From Pseudorasbora parva (Eukaryota; Chordata; Actinopteri; Cypriniformes; Gobionidae), in the NCBI RefSeq assembly GCF_024679245.1, contig NC_090178.1, forward strand, positions 49,934,831 to 49,998,830: a stretch of 64,000 bases of DNA, in the 5' to 3' direction. The notes below the pieces were generated by a model, which saw only the letters and a list, made by a program, of their open reading frames with translations, ran no database searches and was not told the DNA's origin. The translations under genes and the position numbers were made by a program. This document shows positions 15,425 through 34,173 of this stretch, one piece after another. Positions within the stretch are counted from its first letter, which is position 1, and every line of letters starts with the position of its first letter.

Positions 15425-16988
15425 GGGTTAGTTCAGCCAAAAATGTAAATTGTGTGATTAATTCCTCCTGTGGTTGGACAGTAGAGGATGGATACCCGAC
15501 CCGAGCCCGACGGGTCGGTTCGGGCCGGGTTCGGACAGATATTTGGAAATGACGTTCGGGTTCGGGTCGGGCTGGGTCAGGTCAGCGCGATACGGCATTG
15601 AACCTTTTAAATTTAAAACTGCTTATTATGCAAGTAGCCAATGGGCCTGTTTAACTTGATGCAATGGTTTTATTTGTGATTCAAATAAATGTAAAATATT
15701 ACCCTAACATCCGTCTTCCTGCATGCGGAAATTTGTTTATGTCTCAGTGACAACAACGCGCAACACTTGTGCATATCGCCCGCGGCATCCCTGTCATTCC
15801 AGTGAGCGCAACTTCAGCGCTGCTGGCGGCAGGACAGCCTTGAAGCCATCCACAGTTGATGCAATCCTTTTTCTGCATAACCTCGATTAGCCTAAACTTT
15901 GATGGATAGATTATGTAAATAGATCCCATGTTGCAGTTTAGGAACCATACAGTTTGAGAAAATTGGTAAGATGACTTTCATTTCAATAAGCATTTCATTT
16001 GTGTTACGTTAATGTTTTGTTCTGTTAGCTTGGGCCATTTTTAGCAGACCTGGCTATTTGATTGGGCTCTGTGTAACGTTTGATGCCCTGTGCGCGTGCT
16101 GATGCGCTCGTCTGTAAACATTTCAGAATGCCTTCCTACAGTTGCTTAATAAAAGCGGGCTTTCCACACAAACAAACGTACGTGTCATTAGTATATGAGG
16201 AAAAAAATAGATTTTAATGCCTGTTCGGCTTGGGTCGGGTTCGGTTACTGCTCTGTCGGACGCAGGCCGGGCTCGGATAGAAACATGCGGCCCGATCCTG
16301 ACTCTATTGGACACCCGTAAGACCTCCGCTCATCTTCACACACAGATGAAGATATTAGTGTTGAAATCCGATGGCTCAGAAAGGCCTTCATTGACACCAA
16401 TGTCATTTCCTCTCTCAAGACCCATAAAGGCACTAAAGACGTCGTTACAAAGCCCATCTCACTACAGCGGCTCTACAATCATTGATGAAGAGGCCAGAAT
16501 AGAGTTAGTGCGGGAAAACACTAAATAACGACTTATATAGTGATGGGCCGATTTCAGAACAAAGCTTCGAACCGTTATGAGTCAGTGAATCGATTTATGA
16601 TTCGGATCGCTAAAGTGATTTCAGCAGTTTGACTCGTGATCTGAAACATGAATCGATTCACTGACTCATAACGGTTCGAAGCTTTGTTTTGAAATCGGCC
16701 ATCACTATATAAGTCGTTATTTAGTGTTTTTGCGCACTAACTCTATTCTGGCCTCTTCATCAATGATTGTAGAGCCGCTGTAGTGAGATGGGCTTTGTAA
16801 CGACGTCTTTAGTGCCTTTATGGGTCTTGAGAGAGGAAATGACATTGGTGTCAATGAAGGCCTTTCTGAGCCATCGGATTTCAACACTAATATCTTCATC
16901 TGTGTGTGAAGATGAGCGGAGGTCTGACGGCTGGCCAACCACAGGAGGAATTAATGACGGAGTTAAAATTTTTGGGTGAACTAACACT
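15425..16988. mobile_element. Palindromic element, copy 2, starting 22 nt from atg5 exon 5
   Basis: Left end GGGTTAGTTCAGCCAAAAAT, right end (reverse complement) AGTGTTAGTTCACCCAAAAAT with TTAA at 16,989-16,992. The left arm is broken by a hAT element (15,482-16,306). Without it the arms pair over about 330 bp each around a centre near 16,628. The arms read as the same open frame on both strands, which is a consequence of the palindrome. Confidence 0.8.
15482..16306. mobile_element. hAT-type element inside palindromic copy 2
   Basis: Flanked by TTGGACAG (15,474-15,481) and TTGGACAC (16,307-16,314), an 8-bp duplication with one change. Ends TAGAGGATGG and TAGAGTCAGGATCGG. Rich in GGGTCGGGTTCGG motifs near both ends. 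Confidence 0.78.
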
Positions 16989-16992
16989 TTAA

Positions 16993-17490
16993 AGGGATAG
17001 TTGACCCAAAACTGAGCCTATGATGTTTATCTGCTGACCATCCAACATGTAGGTTTGTTTGATTCTTCAGGAGAACACAAATTAAGATTTTTAACTCAAC
17101 CGTTGCTGTGTGTCAGTCATATAATGATCTGAATGGGAAACAATCCTATAAGAGCAAAAAAAAACATGCTTAGACAACATGCACAAAGAGCCCTGCGGCT
17201 CATGACGACACACTGATATCTTAAGACACGAAACGATCAGTTTGTGTGAGAAATCCAGCCTTAGTTATATACGTTTTTACCTCAAATACAACGCTATATC
17301 CAACAGGCCAGTGCGTGTATATCGACCTTACCAGAAGTGAAGTGCATTCCAGGCTTTGGATATAGTGTTATATTTGAGGAGGTAAAAACGTATATAAATA
17401 CGGCTCAATTTCTCACACACACCGACATGTTGGATGCCCTGGGGGTCAGCAGATAAACATCACAGGCTCATTTATGAGTGAACTATTCCT
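16993..17490. mobile_element. TTAA element between palindromic copy 2 and atg5 exon 4
   Basis: AGGGATAGTTGACCC left, AGGAATAGTTCACTC (reverse complement) right. TTAA at 16,989-16,992 is shared with the neighbouring element, and TTAA at 17,491-17,494. Partly palindromic inside (TACGTTTTTACCTCAAATA and its complement). Related copies lie at 13,010-13,115 and flanking 22,288-23,690. Confidence 0.75.
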
Positions 17491-17493
17491 TTA

Positions 17494-17628
<135 letters not shown>

Positions 17629-17742
17629 TCAGTGCTCAAGCAAACAGATCTGGTTGTTTCCTGCCACCTTGTGGTTTAACACTAGTACAGCATTTCCTTA
17701 GAACATACAGCAGATAACAGATATGAAGCTGCCAGGCTTTAA

Positions 17743-19025
17743 AGGGTTAGTTCACCCAGAAATGAAACTTCTGTCATTAACTCCTCTCCCTAATGTCGCT
17801 CCACACCCGTAAGACCTCCGCTCATCTTCACACACAGTTTAAGATATTTTATATTTAGTCCGAGAGCGTATGCAAGTGTATGCACACTATACTGTCCATG
17901 TCCAGAAAGGGAATAAAAACATCATCACAGTAGTCCATATGAGACATCAGTGGGTTAATTAGAGTCTCTTGAAGCATCCAAAATACATTTGGGTCCAAAA
18001 ATAACAAAAACTACGACTTTATTCAGCATTGGCTTCTCTTCCGCGTTTGTGTTCAATCCTCAAATAAAGATTCAAACGGTTATGAATCAGTGCAATATTG
18101 AAGAAAAATGCGATATGCAATAGCTTGTTAAATAATGCGATATTCGATATGTGATACGATATTGCAATTAGTGTGTAAAATCTATTTAAATTATATTTAA
18201 AAAATTATTTATAAACTGAGAAAGAAACCATTTGTGTTTCACATTCTTTCTGGGAAAAGAAAGCATCGCTACAACTTCTGAAAGTGACAAGCTGTTTTAG
18301 CAAACATTTGTGTCACAAATCGTTCATGTTTCGGTGTGTGTGTGTTTGTCAGACAGCGCGAGACTGCAAGTTGTTTTTCGCAAAATATTGTGTTTAATAA
18401 CTCTTTTTAACATCAAGCAAGTCCCATAAGTAACAGTCGTGTCCAGTCTATTCTCTGCTGTGCATCGACCTAAAACAGACACTCTTCACAATGTTGTAGT
18501 AGCCTATTAAAACCATTCAGATATTGCATCCTGTTGCGGTATGCATATCACGATATTGACATTTGCTATAATTTCGATATATTGCACAGCCCTACAGCGA
18601 ATCGATCAATGATTCGGATCGCTAATGTCACGTGATTTCAGCAGTTTGACACGCGATCCGAATAATGAATCAATTTGCTGATTCATAACCGTTCGAATCT
18701 TTATTTGAGGATTGAACACAAACGCGGAAGAGAAGCCAATGCTGAATAAAGTCGTAGTTTTTGTTATTTTTGGACCCAAATGTATTTTGGATGCTTCAAG
18801 AGACTCTAATTAACCCACTGATGTCTCATATGGACTACTGTGATGATGTTTTTATTCCCTTTCTGGACATGGACAGTATAGTGTGCATACACTTGCATAC
18901 GCTCTCGGACTAAATATAAAATATCTTAAACTGTGTGTGAAGATGAACGGAGGTCTTACGGGTGTGGAGCGACATTAGGGGGACGAGTTAATGACAGAAG
19001 CTTCATTTCTGGCTGAACTAACCCT
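17743..19025. mobile_element. Palindromic TTAA element, copy 3
   Basis: TTAA at 17,739-17,742 and 19,026-19,029. Ends AGGGTTAGTTCACCCAGAAA and (reverse complement) AGGGTTAGTTCAGCCAGAAA. Long complementary arms (17,743-18,085 and 18,670-19,025). The core, 18,090-18,598, is a separate AT-rich element ending GATATATTGCACAGCCCTA, hAT-like by its end. Confidence 0.85.
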
Positions 19026-19262
19026 TTAAGAGTATGATCCAAGTACAGGTGCAGGAAGTGAATTTTAGGAAGGAAACAAAATCTCATGCATCCTGTAAAC
19101 AGCCAAAACCAGTCTGGGGAGTCCAGACATTTGAAGTCCGCTCTGAAATCCACACATTATTGTTTGCCGACATGCCTTTAGAAAGTGTGGTAATCCAGAG
19201 TCATTGTTACATAAAGTTACTACAGTAATAACAGTAAATTATGCATAATTACTAATCCCAAA

Positions 19263-19663
19263 CACTGCAAAAAAAAAGCTCCTTCCTCAGTATTTTTGTC
19301 TTGTTTCGAGTCCAAACATCTAAAAACTCTTAAAACAAGAAGTATTTACTAGACAAGCTAAAGTAATTGTCTTCTTTTGGGGGGGAAAAATAGAGTTTTA
19401 TCTTAAAATAAGATAAATAATCTGCCAATGGGGTGAGAAAAATAATCTTAACTCAAACAGAAAACAAGATTATTTTTCTCACCCCACTGGCAGATTATTT
19501 ATCTTATTTTAAGCAAAAACTCTCTTCATTTAGAGTTATTTTTCTCCAAAACAAGACAATAATTCGTACTTGTCTAGTAAATGTTTCTTAATGTAAGAAT
19601 CTTTAGATATTTTGACTAGAAACAAGAAAAAAATACTGAGTAAGAAAAGCCTTTTTTGCAGTG
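19263..19663. mobile_element. Palindromic MITE, CACTGCAAAA family
   Basis: Ends CACTGCAAAAAAAAAGCTCC and (reverse complement) CACTGCAAAAAAGGCTTTTC. Near-perfect arms meet around 19,450 (CTGCCAATGGGGTGAGAAAA and its complement). A second copy sits at 62,691-63,115 and a remnant at 6,133. Confidence 0.85.
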
Positions 19664-19694
19664 TAAAAGTACATCGGACCCACTTTATCCTTAA

Positions 19695-20191
19695 AGGTGC
19701 ACTATGTAACTTTTCGTCCACTGGAGGGCGCCTATTCTAAACGGCTCGCGAGTACCGGGACTTTTATTATGACGGGACGGGACACAGTCGCCGGGCGCTC
19801 GCGCTTCCGCTTTTTCCAGTCAGGTAAAGCAGCTATTTTTATCATATCAGATACATTTAAGGGGCCAAGGGCTTCGGCCATCCGTCTGCTCTCTTCCCTG
19901 AACTGAAATGAAGTAGTGGGCTGTACTTTCCACACGACTGACATCAGGTTCAAGAACGCCAGCAAGCCGTGTGAGTTATTTGAGTATTGCAGGTTGGCTG
20001 GTGGTTATGTTGCCCGCATACCGCCTCCCATGGCCGAGACTGGTATTACGACACCTGTCGGGCCGGGGCTAGTAATGCTACTGCTAATTAAGGTTGATAT
20101 CTCTGCAGCACTATAACTTGACATTTTTTAATGACATCATCGCCCTTATTTCCTCTCATTCTGTTGATGTCAATTTTTACACAGGGCACCT
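19695..20191. mobile_element. TTAA element inserted in another repeat's end
   Basis: AGGTGCACTATGTAAC left, AGGTGCCCTGTGTAAA (reverse complement) right, TTAA at 19,691-19,694 and 20,192-20,195. The host sequence (ACCCACTTTATCC/TTAA/CTACTATGTAC) is a terminus of the family whose arms are at 20,717 and 24,056. Confidence 0.8.
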
Positions 20192-21534
20192 TTAACTACT
20201 ATGTACTAACATTTTAATTAATCATTTGATACGATGCACTAATTGTGTACATGTTTTTACATTGTACTTATATATTTTTTTAAATACCTGCACTTTTTTT
20301 TTTTCTGAAAACTGAAATAAAAAAAATAAAAAAATCAACTTTTTTTTTAAATGCCAGAATTACTAAAACTTTGAACTAAAATTAAAATGAAAGCTGACCC
20401 TGATTAAATTCAAAATATTAACAGAAACTATACAGTTCCTAAGGGATATTACAATAACACTATATGGCTAAATCTGTTACCACGTGTTTTATATATACAG
20501 TCAATGCAGAAATAGTTTGTTTTCCGACTTGGGCGCACAGGTGCACCATGGGAAAAGAGCAAGCATCAAGCCCTGATATATAGTTCTAGTTCTTGGTGTA
20601 AACAGGGCCTTTATGTCACACTAGCCATTTTAGGTTACACAGTATTTGAAGATGTCATTGTTACAGTGTAATAACACATTTAAGTACTGAGTGATATTAA
20701 TGAACTACATGTACTGGCCCCACTTTATATCAAATGGCCGTACCTACTATGTACTTACGTAAAAAAATAAGTACAATGTACTTATTGTGTTCATATTGTA
20801 TTGCAAAACACTTTTGCTGATATTGATGTGGGAAAGGGGTAGAGTTAGGTGAGGTGTGTGTGTGAGTTAAAGGGCAGGGTTATGGGTAAGGAAAGTGTCA
20901 AAAGTGTAATTACAAATGTAACTACAGAAATGAATTGCATGCAGGTATTTTTTTTATGTAAGTCCAATGTAAAAACATGTATGTACACAAAAAGTCCATT
21001 GTATCAAATGATTAATTTAACCCTTGTGCGTCCTTATGGACATTTTTGTTCTGTTTTTTGTTGTTGATAACTTTGCCTGTGGAAATGCTAACTGCATAAC
21101 ATTTACCACAGGTGTGTATTTTTATTTGATTTTTAATATTTAACCACCATTTCCTTTAAAAAAATACTAGGTACACAAAATACTCACACTCAGCGCCTTT
21201 TGGACAAAAATGTCCACATTGAAACCCATTAAAACTGCTATTTTTAATCGTGTTGCTATTTAACTATAAAATAATGCAATCTTTGTTAATAGGCATTTAT
21301 TCTGTTGACAAGGCTTCAAAATGTTAATTTTTACAATTTTTTTACCAGATGGTGCTATTTTTTTTAGGTTTGGTGTATAAAGCAAATACTCCCTTTATTC
21401 CTGTTTTTTGTTTATGCATATTATAAAACCAATTTCATAAATTATGCAGCTATAACTGTGGGTGTGTTGGTATGGATGTCAGAGTGTGGTGTGTATGTAT
21501 GTAATAAAAACAATTGTGTGTAGTAGTGCTTTCC

Positions 21535-21697
21535 TTACTGTGCTTCCTGTAGCTCAACCAGTAGAGCGTGGCGTTAGCATTGCTAATTCGATTTCCAGGG
21601 AGAGCAAGAACTGACAATAATGTAAAATGTGTACCTTGAAAGCAATGTAAGTCGCTTTGGATAAAAGCGTCTGCCAAATGCATAAATGTAAATGTGT
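21535..21697 (+). mobile_element. tRNA-derived SINE
   Basis: Head resembles a tRNA gene promoter: A-box-like TAGCTCAACCAG, B-box-like ATTCGATTTCC. Tail GTAAGTCGCTTTGGATAAAA then GCGTCTGCCAAATG and ATAAATGTAAATGT, the common 3' end of cyprinid SINEs. A tail-only relative lies inverted at 61,312-61,350. Confidence 0.75.
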
Positions 21698-22287
21698 GCA
21701 TGTGTGTGCTTGTAATATAGGAGAGAGAAAAACTCAACTGCTAATCCCAAATCCAGCCGCGGTGCACCAGAGGAGTTCTGCTGGCATCTAATGGGGAAAA
21801 GTTGCCACTGCGCACAGACAAAATCTTACTGAGAGCTCATTTTTTTGAGATATCAACCTCAAATTTGAAACACAGCTTTTTTAGATTTATGTACAATCTA
21901 TATATATTAATCTTGAGAGCACAGACTTCAGTTTGGTCTAATTTTAAAGATTATAGTTGAAGTCAAAAAAGTTTAAAAAGTGAAACCAAAAAAAAAAAGA
22001 TATAGAAGTTTTGAGTTTATGAAAATTATTTATGAATGATATTTTATAAAACACAATATATAAGTGCAGGGGTGTAGTCCAAAGTGGCCGTTCGCTGTAG
22101 GCTTACAGGTATTATTTATGCTCTAACAGCAACATTACACACTAACTAAAGTTTGAAAGATGGAATCGCAAAGAACGGGACCTTTAAGACATCAGTGTGT
22201 CGTCACGAGCAGCTGGGCTCTTTGTGCATGTTGTCTAAGCATGCTTTTTATTACTCTCATAGAATTGTTACCCATTCACATCATTAT

Positions 22288-23690
22288 TAGGGATGGGCAA
22301 CAGTGGTCGAGTACTCGAACGTGACAGCGACGATCGATCATGAAAACGATGATCGCCCTGACTTTAAAATAATATATTTGTATATTTCTCGGGTTGGTTA
22401 TTGCGGCATTTTGGACGGTAACTGAGGTTTGATTGGTTAGCATTAGACAGCACGCCTTCCAGACCGCCAAATAAAGAGAAACTAAAGCGTGCAGTGATGC
22501 CTGAAGCTCTGAGAATGATCATGAAATACAGAGCTAGATGTGCGGCAGCCAATCTATCACATACACAGCATTACAATGAGAACATGATTGTCATATAATG
22601 GTGTATTCTCTGTGCTTTAGTTCTCTGTGTATCGCTGTTAAAGGAAATCCACAACGAGAGTCAGAGCACGGTCGAGTTCATCTGCGCATCCGCGTCCTTT
22701 TCCACAGATGCAAGTTGTAAGATTACTTGCTTAATACTTGATTATATGTTGTCTATATCTAAATAATCTCATATAGGACGGCGTTTGGTTGAGTTTAATA
22801 TCCAGCGAGCAAAGCGCTGCCATTATTTCAGCTGGTGTTCATTCTCTTCAGCTTCAGCTTAAATGCAAACAGCACGACATTATCGACTCTGGGTTATTTA
22901 AGATGGTCATATTATTTTTAGATAGGCTATTTCTTTTTCAAAATCATTGACGATATTAATAATGCAGCAGTGTTACTCGTTTTTTTTAACAGTCGATCTG
23001 TTTTAATGTTTCTCATGGATTTGTAAACGTGCAGTGATGCTGTTCTCACTTTGATCATGAAAAATAAAATTACGTGCAGCGCCAATCTGTCATGTAGGCT
23101 ACATAGAATTATAATAAGAACACGATTAAAGTGCTGTAAATGATCTGTGGTTTCGTTGCCCGTGTATTAGCGTTGAAGAGCGCATTCAAAATGAGTTTCG
23201 TTTTCAAGCCTGTTGGCCAAGTTCACGAGCGCATTTGCGTCCTTTTGGGCAGATGTAAATTGTAATAGGCATATATCTGATTAATCTCATATAGGATGCG
23301 TTTGACTCAAGTTTATTAATTCTTATTAATATTAGTGAAGTTCTGCGGGGTGGTGTATTCACAGTTTCAGCTCAAACACAATGCCCCATATCATTGACTG
23401 GGTTATTTGAGACAGTTAGGCCTATTTAGTTTCTTTTTCTTTAAGACATTTATGCATCATAATGTAACAGTTATTTTTGTATAGTCATATGTTCATATTT
23501 GCATAGACATCTCATGTTTTTGTCAGCATACATTTTCATAACAGTCTTAAAATAGTTTTATATCTCCATGACGGAGATGCCCCGACGCCCCCCCCCCCCC
23601 CCCACAAGCCCCGCCCACGGTTAATCGATTACTCGTTTTTGAGGCCTATCGATGATCGAAATGAAAAATTGACAAAAATGCCCATCCCTA
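22288..23690. mobile_element. hAT-type element, 8-bp duplication ATCATTAT
   Basis: Ends TAGGGATGGGCAACAG and (reverse complement) TAGGGATGGGCATTTTTG. Perfect ATCATTAT at 22,280-22,287 and 23,691-23,698. The interior has two diverged halves (GCAGTGATGC at 22,491 and 23,031) and a C run at 23,588-23,603. No transposase ORF. Confidence 0.85.
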
Positions 23691-24169
23691 ATCATTATAT
23701 GACCGGCACACAGCATGGTTGAGTTAAAAATCTTCATTTGTGTTCTCCTGAAGAAACAAACACACCGACACGTTGGATGCCCTGGGGGTCAGCAGATAAA
23801 CATCACAGGCTCATTTAGTGTTCCATGAGTATAACTCTACCACTAACGTGTGATGTGAATGTATGTCGCGTTGTTCAATATTTTGGGATGGAGGCAAACT
23901 ATAGAATTTGTAGAAAAATAATTAATTAAATGCAAAACCGACAAAAACGCAATTCACAAGCGCATATTGAACCGTGAAAGCCGTACCGAATGGTCGATTA
24001 TTATATTGAGAATTGTGGCATCCCTAGTACATAGTAGTTAAGGCCACCTAATATAAAGTGGTCCCATCTGCTCCTATAGGGTTAGTCGCATGTAATTACG
24101 CCTCATTTACTGTTATTACTGTAGACCCCAGAGGAAACGATGAATCAGAAAAGCATGAGTGTGGAGCTA

Positions 24170-26565
<2,396 letters not shown>

Positions 26566-27472
26566 CAGGGTATATGCAGGAATCCTGAAGTTAATTTCAA
26601 GACCTTTTTAAGACTTTTTAAAGACCTTCTCAAAATATTTTAAGACCTCATCGCACTTCAAGTTCTAATCTGCAACAAACCTTTAATAAACAGTTGTAGT
26701 CGAATGTAGACGTAAAATCTCTATCGTAGGCCAAATTTGTATTGTTTATATTGCATATCTGTTTTACAACGTATGGCGACACATCACCTAACTGCGCATT
26801 TCACAAAATACATGACGTCACCCATAGACAGCGCTCGCCAGGGATGGAAATTAACTTTTTTCAAAGTCTACCACTCAATGTTTTTACCAGCCACTTTTTT
26901 GTTTTTAACAAATTAATACTACAAGCTCTACAATACTTAAGCAGTTTATTTAATCTCAAGTCTCAATGAAATACTGACATTTTAACAAAGATTTGTGGTC
27001 TTTTATGGCTTCCAGTTTTATGGTTTTTAGTCCCAAGAATGAAACTATTCGTTCTGGCATCTTTGAAGCGTGTTGACAACATACTGAGCAGAACATTGTC
27101 AGTAGGGATGCACCGAAATCAAAATTCTTGGCCAAAACAAAAAAAGAAGAAACCAAAGCCGAAAACTGAAAAATAAAATTCAAACTAGAATGTTTAACTC
27201 AACCCCACTAATGTGTACATTAAATAATAATGGACATGCCTACTGGCCTGCAGAAAGGTAGAAATTGAATAAAGTAATCAAATGTAAAATAACTGCATAT
27301 TTAACTGTTTAAATGAGAGATTAATCCTTATTAAACTTACAAAAGCTATTCAATCAAGAGCATTGTTTAATGTCAAACTAAATATAAGGACATCACTCAG
27401 GCAGCAGTAAAGGCTACTGCGCCTTTAAGACCTAATTCAGGGATATGCTCGTCGAGCAAGAGCAAGCGCAAA

Positions 27473-29443
<1,971 letters not shown>

Positions 29444-29670
29444 GGGAGCGCCAGGCCCTGCTGTGCTCGTCTTTCTCGACTGTGCACACTATACAGTTCA
29501 CTTAAGGCATATTCAGACTATGTCTGCTAGGATACTCATCAAGATGGACATGTTGACATACTTCTTGTGTGAGTTTGTCCGTTTAAGCACAAGACTAGAA
29601 AGAGAACTCAATATTTGCGCGCTGTGTGACAAGCGCGCGCTCTCGGATGATGCACAGCGTCAGATCTTCT

Positions 29671-31112
29671 TAGGGCTGGGCGATATGGCCCAAAAAAAAA
29701 ATCCCCGATTTTTTCACCAAAAATTCGATTTACGATTTAAAACGATTTTTTTCCCCTCCTACTTAAAATCAGTCTGCAGATGACAAAGAAATTGTTCAAA
29801 ACAAGTTTTAACTTTATTTTGTTTAGGTAAAATTAAATATTTGCAGCTTGGTAGAAGTGCCACCTGGGGTGCAAAACTTTCAGCATGTGAATAACCCCGG
29901 ACTATTCCACAGTATAAATGGGCACCATATCTTTTGCAATATACAGTATACATATCAAAGGTTTATGAATTGATATGCAGATAAAATTAACTTTTATTAA
30001 CAACAGTAATGTGCAAAAAAAGTATTGGGAAAATTTAAATGTAGCCTAATGCTCTTATTAAATATAGATTAGCATTGTTCTTCAATAGTCTCACACTGAA
30101 CTGATCGACAGCTTCAGTGATTATTAAAGGAGCTCTTTGCTTTACTGTAATTTAGTCACAATTTGAAGAAAAGTTTAGTTTTTCCTGAGACTGTGACTTC
30201 GTACTTTCCATACATTAGGGAGTGGAAATCGCTAATAAATCAATAAGTGCTCTTCTGCTGGTTATAGTGGTGGGCATTTCATATCTTTTTTTAAAATAAA
30301 AATGCTACAAAATGGATTACACATTTTAAAAAAATAAACTAAAAAAAACATTCGACTATTTCTTTCACAAGACCCCTTTAAACTTTTAGTTTTACAAACC
30401 ATCACATTAAAAATAACATTACAATCGGATATCTAGAGCTTTGAAGTGCTGGAAATAAGTGTGAAGCTCTTGAAAACCATTGGAAAGTGCTTGAATTTCA
30501 ATCTCAAAAGGTTGTACGAATCCTGAGATAAATAATGACAACAACAACATTAAATCCATGTGGTTTTACTACAGTACAATCGTGGTAAATGTTGGTGTTT
30601 TGTGACTGAAACCCCTGACCTTCGCACAGCTCTGTTTGATCTGATATCTGTGGTTTATAACAGAATTGTGCGCCGACCGCTTCCACTAGATCACAGTAGC
30701 GATGGTGTGTTGATTTAAACGCTCTCTCACAGGATAACCAGCGCTGTGTATCGTGTCTGTCACGAGATTGGCCCGTGTGTGAGCTCGCGCTGCGTTCGTG
30801 TCAGCGCAGCTTTAAATGAGTATAGCGCCTACCGCGGTTCCGTTCAGACTTCAAACACACTTTGCAGCGGGATATTGTTAATTGTTCTGTGAAAAACTGA
30901 ACCAATTACGAATGACACGGTATGTTGTTAGACGCGATCCTTGTTGTTTGTGTACCTCTGTGGCAAACGCGCGCGGGGAGGGCTGAGCCATTACGGGAGC
31001 TCAGAGGGGAGCGTCGGCGGATTTGAAAGAGAAAACCGATTTTCATTCACAAAAATCGTCGTAAACTAAAAACTCGAATTAATTCATAAAATCGATTTAT
31101 CGCCCAGCCCTA
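29671..31112. mobile_element. hAT-type element, 8-bp duplication GATCTTCT
   Basis: Ends TAGGGCTGGGCGATATGG and (reverse complement) TAGGGCTGGGCGATAAATCG. Perfect GATCTTCT at 29,663-29,670 and 31,113-31,120. Non-autonomous: no transposase ORF in 1,442 bp. Confidence 0.88.
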
Positions 31113-31538
31113 GATCTTCTCTCAGCGCGCGCGAGTTTCACACCGAGTCTTCACGCGAGTGATGACGGAGAAAACGACTGGTTATATGCGCACATACGGC
31201 AGCACTCGCATGCATTGAACAAAGTTTACAAAGAGGTGAAACAGCTTGGTAGGTGAAGTGAGTTTACCCGCCACAACTCAAAATCAGCCGCATTTGGCTG
31301 GTGGCGGTGCGAATGTCCTTCCCTGGCGCGCGCGCTCTGAGCAGATCTCAGACTGAGCGCCCCGTTGTTTTTTAATACTTATGGGGATGAAAAGAAATAT
31401 ATTCATAAATACTTTTTGGAGTCAAACTCTTTTGACAAAGCTTGAACAAAATACTTTCAAAATTTAAGACTGTATAAACAATGGTAAGACTTTTTAATAC
31501 TTTATAAGGGTCTTAATTTTCCCAAAATTGATTTATCA

Positions 31539-32711
<1,173 letters not shown>

Positions 32712-32919
32712 TTAATATGCAGAGAGCAGTGAAAGCAAGGCACGTCACGTACGATCCCAAACACTAGTGGTGTGAGATTACACCATTCACATTTAAACAA
32801 ACAGCAGATTTCAAAGCTAACAAGAGAAACATTTAGAATTAAAATGGATATTCATATTCAGCCAAATGTACATCTGATAAGCAGCCATTTAAATGTTTAG
32901 AAGCTTCTTCAAAAGTTAA

Positions 32920-34107
32920 AGGGGCGGTGAAATGTTTCATGCATACTGAGCTTTACACTGTTAAAGACGTGGATTCCCATCCTAAACATAGACAAAGTTT
33001 CAAAAACTAATGTTGGACGTTTGATGGAGTATTTCTGTGTCAAAAATACTCCTTCCGGTTTCTCACAAGTTTCGGAGAGTTTTTTTCGAGTATGGGTCGG
33101 CTTGACGTTACTAGAGCGGAAGGTCCTTGTATGGGCCGTACGGGCTCTTCTCCCGGTAGGGTGCGCGCGCGTGACTAGAGCGAGAGAGGAAACGCACGCC
33201 CATACACACTCTCAGCTGCAGATCCAGTCGTCCGTGAACACTTCTGTCGTTATAGTCCGCGCCGCGCTCCACTTTATTCCTATGGGTGACGTCGAGCGAC
33301 TTCAATGCTTTAGCACAGCATTCTGGGAAGGCAGCGCTGCATCTGAACCGATTTGAACGCAGAAATGATGGGAAGCTTCACAACATCGCGGATCTCCACC
33401 GGTCACTGCTGTCAGGACTTCACCAAATCATACCAAAGAAGTGTGTTTTTGACGGAGCGGTCCCAGCGATAAAGGTTCGGTCCTGCTTTGGAAGCAGCCG
33501 GTGAGTTAAACTGCTTCAGATGTCTGTGCTGTCGGCTATCGTCGCGTGAGTAAACATCAGTAAACGACACGATCGCGTGCTTCGTCATTCAAATGCGCTA
33601 ACGGACTCCATTGCTGTTCTCTGTATAACGTTACACTAGTCTGACGTGCAAAACCATTTTGCTTGCTACTGCTAAGGTTTAGTCGCATACAATAGTCCAT
33701 AAACCGAATCATGTCCTCATAAACTGCGAGTAAACACACAAATGTTGACAGGCCACTAAATACAGTCCATACCACAGAGACGGACGTCCTGCTGCTGCTG
33801 TTTCTCCTGTTCAGATTATTTCAGCCTCAGATTTGATTCTGGATCATTATCTGTATTAGCTGAGATAGATGGGTTTCTCCACGCTTGAGGACGTCACCGC
33901 TTTGCGCGCTCGTCATTCTTTAGCTCCACCCACACGATACGCCTCCAGGCGCTCGGTTTTTTCCGGAAAGACTCGATACAGCCCATATTTCTTTTATAAA
34001 TATAATAAAACTAAAGACTTTTCGGAGATATGAAGGATGCAATACTACTCTATAGGTACTCAAGATTGACATGAGATTGACTGAAACTGAGTGTTTCACC
34101 CCCCCCT
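32920..34107. mobile_element. TTAA element in atg5 intron 1
   Basis: AGGGGCGGTGAAATGT left, AGGGGGGGGTGAAACA (reverse complement) right, TTAA at 32,916-32,919 and 34,108-34,111. Short open frames inside are not conserved proteins as far as I can tell. Confidence 0.8.
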
Positions 34108-34173
34108 TTAAGAGATCAGTTGAGCCCAAGTTTTAACAACAAGTAATTGAACATACACATATATATATATATA

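Larger units (their letters stand above)
20717..24062. mobile_element. Possible large inverted-end element (CCACTTTATAT ends)
   Basis: GGCCCCACTTTATATCAAAT at 20,717 and the complement of GGACCACTTTATATTAGGTG near 24,060 face each other. Both run on into CTACTATGTACT. Between them lie younger insertions (SINE, hAT). It may be one element or two unrelated ends. The unlisted parts (20,760-21,530; 21,700-22,130) hold no exon. Confidence 0.4.

Noticed and set aside
16217..16938. Matching frames on opposite strands containing SAHLHTQMKILVLKSDGSER
   Set aside because: Product of a palindromic transposable element; not a conserved protein as far as I can tell.
21535..21610. Possible functional tRNA gene
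   Set aside because: Only box A/B-like words are present, without a full cloverleaf; the SINE tail follows directly.
33021..33504. Overlapping 60-110-codon frames suggesting an exon
   Set aside because: Lie inside a TTAA-flanked element in atg5 intron 1; no recognised domain or splice pattern.
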